From positions 25,262 to 89,261 of the forward strand of contig NDFF03000389.1 of NCBI GenBank assembly GCA_002150815.3: a DNA stretch of 64,000 bases, given 5' to 3'. Every line of letters starts with the position of its first letter. Position 1 is the first letter of the stretch. Both the position numbers and the translations under genes were made by a program. This document shows positions 22,924-32,750 of this stretch, piece by piece. This DNA comes from Grammothele lineata. Taxonomy: Eukaryota; Basidiomycota; Agaricomycetes; Polyporales; Polyporaceae. A model generated the notes under the pieces. It saw only the letters and a list, made by a program, of their open reading frames with translations, ran no database searches and was not told where the DNA came from.

Positions 22924-23600
22924 CTAGGGGAGACTAGGCGCATGTGTGGACGCCGAGGCGCGTGCGGGCGGCGGCGTAAGTGAGGAGGCAGGCGTTGATA
23001 TTGTTGGAGGGGTCGGTTCGCTCTTCACCGCTAGCGAGAGATGCTGTGGCTCCGACTCGTTCTCAGCCCTGACAGACACGTCGGGCAGTTGGGGGACGGG
23101 AATCTTGACGGATTCAAGGAGATATCTCACTCTCCTTTGTATCTCAGTTTTCTGCTCCTCGTGCGGTGTTCCGAAGGCGTCGACTTCGCTGTCGGAGAAG
23201 ATATGGATGTAGTCATCCTTTTCATCGGAGACGTGGGCGATCCGGCTGGGGCGGACGCACGTCCTGTCTCCCGAGTCTTCAGACTAAGTGTCAGAGAAGT
23301 TTGGAGCACAATAGACGAACCACATCACTCACGGGATGCTCTCTTTATCACCAAACACGCTGACTTACGAGATTTCCCTCTGCTGTGCCCCTCTCATTCT
23401 TCATTATCCTGGAACAGAGACCTCTTGCGGCGCTTGAGGGCTGAGGAATAGATTCAAAGAGGTAGACTAACGTAGTTGACCGGCGGTTGTTGGGCTTGAG
23501 TCTGACGAGCCACTTCCATCCATTCGCAGGGGTAGCGGCGGCAGTCAATGGTCTCCGTAGGTGTGGGGCAGGAGCAGAGTGACGAAGATAACAGGACGTC
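22924..23600 (-). CDS. hypothetical multi-exon gene with Ser/Pro/Thr-rich tail
   Basis: Minus-strand exons can be joined as follows: an upstream exon (about 23600-23470) giving ANGWKWLVRLKPNNRRSTT, a short exon IMKNERGTAEGNL, an intron (GTAAGT..TTAG, about 23372 to 23287), then SEDSGDRTCVRPSRIAHVSD, DDYIHIFSDSEVDAFG, a helical EEQKTEIQRRVRYLLESVKI and a low-complexity tail (SEPTPPTISTPASSLTPPPA) before TAG at 22924. Frames agree across the two splices. No domain is recognised. It lies upstream of the oxygenase on the same strand and could be a separate small gene or part of the same element. The start codon is unresolved. Confidence 0.4.
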
Positions 23601-23883
23601 GATGAATTTCAGGGTAAGCCAGGAACGAGAAACTCGGTGGGAGATCCAACGGCTTTGGAACTTGTTTGAAACTGAACGCGCTGGAGCGCGACGCGCCTAC
23701 GTCAGGTGCCAGGCGTTCCTCGATTGACGCCTATTTAACGAGTAGACACTGAAAGCCTTCCCTACCGTACTTGCATCCAATGTTATCTATCCGTCGGGAA
23801 CCGCATCAATTGGCCGTAAAGGTATTTCAATGCACTTGATCAACTTATGAGCACTCATTTGAACTCTGGAGACAAGAGCACGT

Positions 23884-25409
23884 GTGGATCAGAAGAAGGC
23901 TCAAGGAAGGGGCCAATACCGCAAAACGCCGACGACGATTCAACTTGAACTCAACACGCGTCTTCAACGCGGCAGCTCTGAGCGTCGAGGCGTTGCGGGA
24001 GTCCAGGGTCCCTTCGCGCGCGCACGGCCCAACTTTGTCAAACGCGAGTCAGTCGACGATCCTTCAACCACAAGGTGAGCACGCCTTTCTCCTTCCTCCT
24101 GCCTCACGGCAAAGCGGAGGGCCCTCTCATCGACCCCCTATAAACCCAGTGTCCCCGGACATGGCGTTCCACCGCATTTCTCGTTTCCTCCACTTCCTTT
24201 GCTCGCTCCTGCCTGGCATGTCCCGCACTTCCATCACAATATATGACATCATACGGTCCCCTAGGAACGACAACACATACACTCTCAACGAGCTGATTGA
24301 TCGATTTAGTCAGCACGTCGCTGCAAGGACCGTCCTCGGTGCGCAGACCTTGACGACGGCGACGCCCGCAGATACTTTCCCACTACTCTGCAATGCCTTT
24401 ATCACTCGGATCTACATATTTGAAGTTGCGAACTCACGCTCGAAGCACGAGTATCTCGGCGTGGAGTTGTCGCTCCCATCCACCCAACCAAACATCGACG
24501 ATCCCCCCTCACTCTCACCCATCGGTTGCATGAAGGTTGAGCGAACTTTTAACTTCGCGGAACCACGCAGCTCGAACGCTATCCTTCGGGCCTCCAAAGA
24601 GGTTTCAGCCTCCATCGTTTCTGCTACTGGCGAACGCAGTGATTTGGTCGAGGCTCTCGACCGCGTCGTGGTGCACACATCCATGAATAGCATCCGCGGC
24701 AACTGTTTGGAGGACAGCGGAAAGGTGAAGATTCCCATTGCAAAGTTTATCGCCTCATTCGCCATCCTCCATAACAACGAGAAGCATTACACGCTACTGC
24801 GTTTCAATTGCTACTGGTTTGCGCGGAGCATGTATCTCCTTGCCACGGGAAAAGACTTCGAGTCCCTCCCTAGTGAAGCGTTCAAGGCGAGAGATGTCGA
24901 CGAGTCAGAGATTGCACGTCTTCCGGAGGAGGATAGGCGGGAGCTTGTCAAGCAGTACCAGGAGGATCTGACAAAGCCCCATTATGTCCCCGACTTGCCC
25001 GCGCTAACGGCCTCGCCTACCAAGAAGAGCGGGCTAACGTACTACGTCAGCAACACCATCGTCAAGAAGGATGCCAGGGAGAAGTACTCAGCAAAGGTCT
25101 CCTCACTTGCCGATGAACTCGAACAGAGTGCAGTTCAGGTCCGCCGCGACTTTCTGGCACCATTTCGCGCGGACGCCGCCGAAGCCGACGCAGCGGCCGC
25201 CAACGCAGCTCGTGCGGATGCAGAAGCTCGCGCTGCTGCAGCGGAGCGCGAGAAGCAGGAACTCCAGGCGCAGCTCTCTGCCCTGCAGCTACAATCTATG
25301 GGTTCGTCCAGTAGTACGTCTTTCACATCCCTCGTGCGTCTGCCTGCGTTTCGACAATAGCTGACGTTTGACTATGGTTGCAGTAGCAATCTCGTCTATC
25401 AGGCCGTGA
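23884..25409 (+). CDS. hypothetical protein with C-terminal Ala/Glu coiled coil, ~471 residues
   Basis: Exons are 23884(or earlier)-24074, 24115-25313 and 25384-25409, with introns of 40 bp (GTGAGC..AAG) and 70 bp (GTACGT..CAG). Phases close exactly and the product ends AISSIRP at TGA. The N-terminus is basic (DQKKAQGRGQYRKTPTTI); the true start is unclear because no ATG opens the first exon, but an internal Met at 24161 (MAFHRISRFLHFL) is a good alternative start. The middle contains a globular part with LGVELSLPST, FIASFAILHNNEKHY and FNCYWFARSMYLLA, a motif I associate with a lineage-specific Agaricomycete family of unknown function. The C-terminus (SSLADELEQSAVQVRRDF, then Ala/Glu repeats, EKQELQAQLSALQLQ) should form a coiled coil. 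No catalytic motif is seen. Confidence 0.6.
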
Positions 25410-26280
25410 GAGATCTCACCGTCAATGTGGGGTTTTTACCCTCGGAGGCTGGTGCAAGCCCTAGCAGCACCCCTTCGAGCTTCAAGCCAGGCGGCCATGA
25501 CATCCTCGCCGGAGATGATGGGCTGATGCATGCCTGATAGAATCACACCAATCTTGTATTGATTTCATGTTGTTGTATCACACGTTGACCTCAGGCTTGT
25601 CGGATCCTACTTTGCCCGTTGTCCTTCCAGTCTTGAATTGGTTTCCCGTATCCTCGTCTCCATATGGACTATGCCTTCCGACTATGCAATGGCCATTTCC
25701 GCTTTCGCACTGCGCATACTCTACGCTGGGCTATGTGTCTCAACAATACACTACACATAATATACACTTTTGACCAGCGTCCTAGGAAGCCACCTTTCTT
25801 TTCCAGGAGTCGATATATCTCTCAACACACAGATACTAAAGAACAGCAGGAGGCAGGTAATTACAATACACATTTGCACGATCATCTAACTTCAACAAGA
25901 AGATGATGTGGCCCTGCATACAGATACGGCCAGGCCTCATCCAACGTCTAAGACGCACTCGCGCGTACAAGCCTGAGCGCACTTACGTAACGTTCATCCC
26001 GTGAGGATGCGCACGTTGGCAAGCCTCACGTCGGCACGTTGAACGAGAGGGACAATCCGCGCGACGGCGCCGACAAGAGGCTCTAGTCATTGTGGACATG
26101 CGCATACTCCGCGAGAGCTCCTCACGCACAAGCTTAAGTAGGTGTGCCACAGTGCGCTACTACAACGCCCAAACCGGCCTCGCGGAGGCTGCTTTCCATC
26201 CGACCTATGGCCGCGTCCGACGAGAGCTTCTATAGCGCCTTCATACGCGCCTCGTCGATGATCCCGACTTGCATATAGCA
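25410..26280. other. intergenic, no gene recognised
   Basis: AT-richer than the flanks, with scattered short frames and no splice-consistent chain. Confidence 0.5.
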
Positions 26281-27320
26281 GATTAAGTACGAGACGGATG
26301 AGACTTTCAGACCTTCAGAGTTTTCTGGAGCGACATGTGACACGCGGGAAGACTCCGATCTTCCGACGCATCTTCCGACCAGGTCTTCCAGCCTTGTAAG
26401 CGCTCGCGGGCCGTCGTACTCCGGGTGCAGAGAAGGGCATCTGCTTGACTGTACACCACCGTCAACGATAGCAATTAACGTGAAATGGCAGTTCAAGGCG
26501 CATACCGTCCTTCCATGTTCATTTACATCGCTTCTGGTGAATGATGTTTCGATACAGAGAGTTATTTCCATGTTCTGAACTGTTGTTCCGCGAGTAATTA
26601 TATGCTTAGCTAGTCCAAAATTCCTCTCAAAAATTCTGTATGTGTACTAATGCATGAAAAACCACTTTGGAGTCGCGCCGACCTGTGAACCTCACGCTGA
26701 CATGCAAATGAGGTGCATAGCCAGTCTCCGAGCTGCCCAGCTTATGGGCGCCCAAGTGCCCGAAGGTTGCGGCGGAAGATGCGTCGGAAGATGGGAGTCT
26801 TCCAGCACCTCACATGTCGCTCCAAAAAAACCCGGTCACTCTCATCCATTTTGCAAACTGCTGTAAAATGAAACGGCTTCATAAAGGGTATATCATCCTT
26901 CCATGTCCAGTTACAACGTTTCCGATGAATGGTCATTCAACACAGAGAGTAATTTCCATGTTCTGGACTGTTGCTTTGCGAGTAATTACGTGCTTAGCTA
27001 GTTCGAATTCTCTCTCAGGAATTGTGCATGTGTACTGGTACGTGACGAATCACTTTGGGGCCACGCTGACCGGTGAACCCCATGCTGACACGCGAACGAG
27101 GCGCATGGCTTTGAGCTGATGGGGCGCCTAAGGGCCGGAAGCAAGAGGTCGGGATGCGGAAGAGGGCGGAAGATGCAGACTCGGAAGAGGTCTGAAGATG
27201 CAGATTCGGAAGAGGTCGGAAGATGCGCTGGAAGATCAGAGTCTTCCTGCTTGTCACACGTTCCAAGCATTCGGTCAGTCTCATAAATCTCGCAACTGTC
27301 AGATTATGTCGTTCAGATTG
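26281..27320. repeat. inverted-repeat element with a ~385-bp internal tandem duplication
   Basis: A left arm (about 26290-26400, containing GGGAAGACTCCGATCTTCCG and ACGCATCTTCCGACC) is inverted relative to a middle arm (about 26770-26860, GGAAGATGCGTCGGAAGATG) and a right arm (about 27190-27300, GGTCGGAAGATGCGCTGGAA). Between the arms a segment starting CCTTCCATGTTCATTTACAT (26514) recurs as CCTTCCATGTCCAGTTACAA (26898), including TAATTATATGCTTAGCTAGT versus TAATTACGTGCTTAGCTAGT and CACTTTGGAGTCGCGCCGAC versus CACTTTGGGGCCACGCTGAC. The picture is of a non-autonomous foldback element duplicated in tandem with shared arms. No coding capacity is evident. Confidence 0.7.
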
Positions 27321-27329
27321 TACAAATGA

Positions 27330-28549
27330 TATACCGTTCGGATTGGACAAAAAATCAAGCCACCCCCCGCGCCAGGTGAACACCACCCCGGGGGCTTATA
27401 TCCCTCGTTTACTGCACTTACCCCGCGTTTGCAGCTCTTTCCCGCGGTTACAAGTTAGCCGATGCGCGACTTGTATCCCGCGGTTGCGGCTCGAACCCCT
27501 GTTTTGGGGTTTACGGACTAGCCGCCCGATGACAGAGGGGCGCTTCCATGGACGCCAGTCGCCCTCCTGCGGGGGCTGGGAAACTTGTTCCACATGGTGT
27601 TCCGTGCAACACGCCCGCCACCCTCCCGTGATTTCTCCTGTGACGGAGTGTTCCAAGGGACAACCTTGCGATTTCCGGCGTCTGCCTCGCGGCCTCGCGG
27701 CAGCCACTCGTCCCGCCTCGCGCCCTCGACACCCGCAGGTAGCCTACCCGCACGGCCAGTCCGCGGAGACAAGCTTCGCGAGTGGCCTCTGTAATTTGCG
27801 GCTTGCGAAGAGGCGAGAAGATTGTGGGGTGCGCGCGGGAAGCAGAAGCACAATCAGAGTCGTCACAGCTATACCACACCATACGAGCAAGGGAGCAAGG
27901 TCGCGCGAAGGCGTGCTATCGGAAAGTAGTTCATACTGAAATGAAGTCGCTTTGAGATAATCTGTACAACAGAACTCTGCTTGCGCGGCCAATATCTGAG
28001 CTCGCGGTCGCCTCCGTCTCAAACCCCGACGCGCGCGAAGTTCGCACACGTTGGGTCCCCACCCGCAGCCAGCTCCTTGTTATATGCTCGCCAGTGCGTG
28101 AAGCTTGGCCGCGCGCTATATCGCCTACATAACGCTCTCGCGCGCAACTCCTGCGGATTTATTCGGCGCGCTACCGTTTGGTCGAGAGGTACCTCGGGCT
28201 TGCCGCTTGGACAGTGTTCAGTGAGCATTGGGGATTCACGGGATCCCTTGAGACTTTGCAGAAAGCCATATAACCTTCAGTCAGTGCCTCAAATGAATTT
28301 TCTATGTTTCCGGAGGCGGTGACAGGGTCCTGCTCGTCGTCGTAGTCCGACCGGATGGGCAGCGACTAGCCTAGCTGCCGCCGTTAGCAGAGTCCGGTGC
28401 TTGCCGGAGGAGGGGCCGGAACTGCACCGGGCCGAGCGGTTGGGCGCTTCGTGGCCCAGGTCTGGACCGCCACGGGCGTCTCGTCCGCATCCGCGGGAAA
28501 CGTCATCCGCCGGGTGTGATTTGATTTTTTGGACAATCTGAACGGTATA
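27330..28549. mobile_element. ~1.2-kb terminal-inverted-repeat element, non-autonomous
   Basis: The left end reads TATACCGTTCGGATTGGACA then AAAAATCAAGCCAC (27330-27363). The right end, reverse complemented, reads TATACCGTTCAGATTGTCCA then AAAAATCAAATCAC (about 28516-28549). About 30 of 34 positions agree. The ends are flanked by TA on both sides, compatible with a TA target duplication as in the IS630-Tc1-mariner group. The GC-rich interior (27400-28500) shows no transposase and no intact gene. A TIR-like end also occurs at about 53700. Confidence 0.7.
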
Positions 28550-31019
28550 GACGCACGCGATTTTGGCTCACAGCTCGGATGAGAAGGGCTACAATGTGCG
28601 TTGCCATCCGAAAGTTCGGAAATAGGTAAGCACTTAGCAGGAGGTCATCCGAGAGAGCGCCTACAGCTCCCCGCTTTCCGAAGTTACCTAAAACGGGAAT
28701 TTTACCAGTCGGAAAATCCGGGCAGCGCTCGAAACCAGTGCAGACATGAATCCTTCAAAACCTGGATGTCTATCGGACGGCCTCTCCTGCCACCTCTCAA
28801 GGGTCCCGTTGCCGAAGGCGTCTGTTAGGGCGCGGGTACGCTGGAAGAACAACTCGCCGGAAGTGCTGCACCGAGGCTATGACTTAATGACCTCCGTCTG
28901 CGCCAGATAAGGATCGGATGGGTGAGGCTCGGGGAATATCTCCGCCGGTGAGAACCGCCGAGGGCAGATGGAAAAATTGAAGGATCATGCCGAGGGGTAA
29001 TGAGACGAGCCAGGACTAAATGCCTGAGAAAGGAAGTTAAGCGAGCAGAGCGAGTGGTCCGAGGGAGAGCCTACCATTATAGCCCAGTGTTCGGATGACT
29101 CTCAGCGTTCGTACAAGTCGTTCTGGGGGCTCTGTCCCACTCCCGATAACGGAGCAACTTTACTCTAAGGTATGTCCTCTACAAATTCTGGCAGGGATTG
29201 GAGAAGTGGTGTCGACGATCTCTCGGGAGGAGGCAGAATTGCTCAGTCTGCTCCGATCTTGTTCAGGATCGCTTCAACGCCGCTGTCTCCCAAACTTTCC
29301 AAGATTCATACTGACATATGTGGCCACTTTGGTGATAAATATGCGAGGCGGAACGCGAGACAGGAGCACCAGGGTACATATGCAGTCCGAAGACGTGAAT
29401 CTGGTGCCACGAGAGGCGTCGAGTTTTGATTTCCGCTCAGTGCGGCAACTGGCGTCTAGTCCCAGCATCGCGGGCAACGAGTCCGCCGCTAGGATCGGAG
29501 TTGACGGCAGCATGACAAAACCTTGACGGCAAGGCTCCCAGAGATTTGTCCGAAGTTAAACACTGGGGTTGCAGCCTCTACCACATCCCCCTCTGATTGT
29601 GTTCACTTCAAACTGTACACGTATGTGGTTTGAGTTCTTCCAAGCCCTATTTGAAATTTCTGTTGTTATCAGTGGTAGTTTACCAGACCTGCACGCTGTT
29701 TCGCCTTCTTGGCACTCGTTCATCCGAACACTAGGGTAGCGATAGTAAAACGAAAGAGCCCGGCGAACTTATAATAACATAAGGGCTTCAGTACCCTCGA
29801 CGACCAGCGTATTCCGGCTGAAGCGCTGGGCAACGTGGCGGCTGCCCGTCGTTCTCTGCCTTTTCTCTCAGGCTCTCGTCATTCTCTCTGCGCTATGGTC
29901 GAAAGAGCGCGTCTATTCGTGCAAGTCTTATCTCTTGACGTTGGTATTAGAATCACAGGGGCTAACTTGTGAAGATCAGCCCCTCGTCTCATATGTCACG
30001 ATTGAGGTATGACTCTCATTGTTACGTTCCTCTTGCATCCTGCTCGTTTCTCCGAGTCTAGTAGCGATATCTATAACTTGAGTCATACCACAGCGAGCAA
30101 ACGGCGAGTACCGAATTTACCCTAGGCCTCTAACAACTCTTGTGCTTACCTGGATTCGTCAAGACAGGCTCTTCACAGGCTCGTACATCATCCTGGACGT
30201 CTCACGGTGTCGCCGACACGCCGTAAGAATCCGCTCATCGTATATCTTGTATAACTTCGTGCTAGCTGGATCGTCTCATCCCATCGCCCGTTACCTCGCC
30301 GTGTATCCCGAAGGTGCACACTTTGGAGTTCTCGCTCTTGTTCTCCGTCTTACCTTTACTCCCTTCTCTCGGTAGGTGGATTTGTGATATCGCTCGCACA
30401 TATGGAGTATTGTAGAGTGCTGCACCTCCAGCACATCGAACCGGCGGGGGCTCCGTGGGTGATGTCGCGCTCCTGCACATGCTCGTGCTGTGCTCGGAGT
30501 CGCCGAATATCCTCCCGTCTTTCGCGTTATCATGCCCTCGTGCGTTACGATACCATGTTCTGCGTGAGACCCGCGGCTCGCAGGACTCACTTTCTACATG
30601 GCACGCGAGGTCGTGAACTGCCGTATTTGACGCGTAGCAGTGGCCAATATGGTACCTCATTCATGTACTAGAATTACGTGGCAGCGATATTATTCGTCGG
30701 AGGTCTGCGATCTGGCATATAGATTATGAAAGTGTGCAAAGGGCAGCTACGGAAATATATCGACCACTGATGTCACTATAGAGCGGACTGGCTCATGGTG
30801 GTGATGCCGAGGACCTCTGGTTCGCTCACCGCATCCATCAGTGGTAATGGTCTTGCAGTGAACGTAACAACATAATTGAGTCTGAATATCGGTGGAAGAT
30901 AATCAGGTCTCTGAGGGTAAGTTGTTGTTAACGCAAGGAGTCTGACGTAGTAAGGCGTACGGCAAAGGACATACCATGGATACGACAGATACCTAGACAA
31001 AACTGACGAGATACTCCCA
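28550..31019. other. no gene recognised
   Basis: Short frames only, e.g. 29095-29526 on plus, whose composition is unremarkable. A small inverted pair GGTATGACTC / GAGTCATACC lies at about 30006 and 30081. Confidence 0.5.
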
Positions 31020-32004
31020 TCATCGCCGATCCTGTCCATTAGGTCCGGCTTCCGCCCGCTTGCCGTTTGTTCCTGCATGGGATGCCCATAAGTCTTCTGT
31101 CATTCTCCAGATCGCATTCTGGTATGCACGCCCACTGAGATGTCGATGGAAGTAGTAAGAACTCTCAAGCGAATACAGCTCGCCGCAAGCGCCGCGAAGG
31201 GGTGCCAGGGCCAAGTTGATGAGGGCCAGGTCGGACCGCAGATGACTAATGTGGGCGTCCAGAGTCAAGACGCTTTGCGCGTTCGATGATCGCGTGGCGG
31301 GAACAAGTGACCGATGGGTAACGAGCCTGCCCGCCGGAAGCTGGCTCAATTGAAGACCTGGATCGACGCTTTAAGAGTATTTCGTCAAGCATAGGAGGGC
31401 AGTGATTCTCACCCTTTGCGTCAAACTGAGAACCTTGGCTGGATCCGGCTATTGTGGGACTCCGGCGTATTGGCGATTTAGAGCGAGAGTTCCTCCGGGA
31501 GCGATGCAAATGATTGTGCTCCGCAAGTCCACGTGTCGCCTGTCTAAAACATTCCCGCCTGATCAGACAAGGTACTTTCCACACGGCGAGAACACAGTAC
31601 CCAGAAGACTCTGAGGGTAATATCTTGACTTGGATCAGCCTGTGGGGCAGGGGAGATAGCGGGAACAGAACGGACCTGTTGCACAGGAGGTGGCTCCTGT
31701 GTCGATGTGGTCGGGGATGGTTCATCTTCGAGAACCCATCCCATTATGCGAGGGCAGTTCTGTGAGTTACCTTGCTGGGACGAGCCAGACAGGTGATCGC
31801 TGGCCTCAATCTCTTGGGATGGTCCTACCGCTGAAAAACGAACTGCGAGTACGGGTGCTTCGTAAGTCGACGTGTGGAGGGACCATTGCAAAGACACGGC
31901 TTACCCTTCTTAGCAGTTCTCGCACGATCCGGTGGCAGGTCTGCAAGGTGCTTAATGAGTAGCCCTCCACGCTGGCGAAGAAGATCATGCGAACTCTGCG
32001 TCAT
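31020..32004 (-). CDS. hypothetical gene, divergent partner of the cysteine-cluster gene
   Basis: Start at the ATG whose complement is 32002-32004. Exon 31905-32004 encodes TQSSHDLLRQRGGLLIKHL and ADLPPDRARTAKK. A GTAAGC..TTTTTCAG intron (about 31834-31904) joins in frame to VGPSQEIEASDHLSGSSQQG, GWVLEDEPSPTTSTQEPPPV and SVPAISPAPQADPSQD. Further exons are less certain; a last protein-like block is at about 31020-31290 (LTLDAHISHLRSDLALINLA, FHRHLSGRAYQNAIWRMTED). The product is hydrophilic with a Pro/Ser-rich middle and a helical end. I do not recognise it. It runs away from the next gene, with about 750 bp or less between their first supported exons, so the two may share a promoter. Confidence 0.45.
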
Positions 32005-32103
32005 TTTGCCACTGGTCTTGACCGTCGTGGTTCGTTGCCAACTGCTTCGGGACAGAACGTGGAACGCTGAGCCAAACCGTGGAATGCTGAGATAAGCGTT
32101 TGA

Positions 32104-32750
32104 TTGGCGCCAATAGATCGAGCGAGTGATTGGTTCGGTCTGGCGCTGCAACGTCGACAAGGAGTCAGGACTAGTCAGGGACGGATCTTTTGCTGCTCAA
32201 ACGATCCAGTGCCAATTCCCCGTCGCCGGTTTCGTGCCTCTTGTCGTCCTTTCAGCCTCATGATCGACACGGCTCCTGACTTCCAGTTGCTCTGCCCGTA
32301 CAAGCTCACCAACTGGCTCGACTTCCCAGATCCGAGTATCGCTGAGCAAAATGTCATCCGCAGCCTCATCCGGGAGCTGGAAAAGGCCTGGAACGATCGT
32401 CCACTTTCTGCCCATTCGACAGGACCGCAATGGGAATGCCGTTTTATGTCGCGTTTGCTTGTCCTGGACGCGTTCTTAGGCCGCTGCAACTATTCCACTC
32501 TCCCAGCAACTACGCTTGGAGGTATCTGGATGTTACACTACTCAAGGGCGGCAAGAGTCAGCGAGCTCGCCTCTTCAAACATTGAACCCTACGGCCCCAA
32601 TCATTTCCTCTATAAAACGGCAGTTCCTCTCCCCCGCTTGCTGGAACGACAATCAGAGACGTTTACAGACCAGAACTTGTGCCGGACGTCGGGGTGGTGG
32701 CAGGACTTGGGTTTGTGTAGCACTCCTCCGTTTCACTCTGCTAGTGGCTG
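32104..32750 (+). CDS. possible 5' exons of the cysteine-cluster gene
   Basis: Protein-like segments include CPYKLTNWLDFPDPSIAEQN followed by VIRSLIRELEKAWNDRPLSA, and in other frames GMPFYVAFACPGRVLRPLQL and NYAWRYLDVTLLKGGKSQRA. They suggest two or three exons on the plus strand just before 32751, but I could not find a splice set that links all of them in frame to the downstream exons. They may be genuine N-terminal exons or a separate decayed gene. Confidence 0.35.

Noticed and set aside
27001..27012. GTTCGAATTC resembling a tRNA or SINE B box
   Set aside because: No cloverleaf, acceptor stem or properly spaced A box; it lies inside the inverted-repeat element.
29033..29042. GAAGTTAAGC, a motif of fungal 5S rRNA, and a similar GAAGTTAAAC near 29553
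   Set aside because: The rest of a 5S gene (119-bp fold, terminal stem, A/C boxes) is absent around both sites.
32528..32590. Tyrosine-recombinase-like words (ARVSELAS) suggesting a Crypton integrase
   Set aside because: Only one short motif; no RxxR..Y catalytic set, and a competing frame with better composition overlaps.
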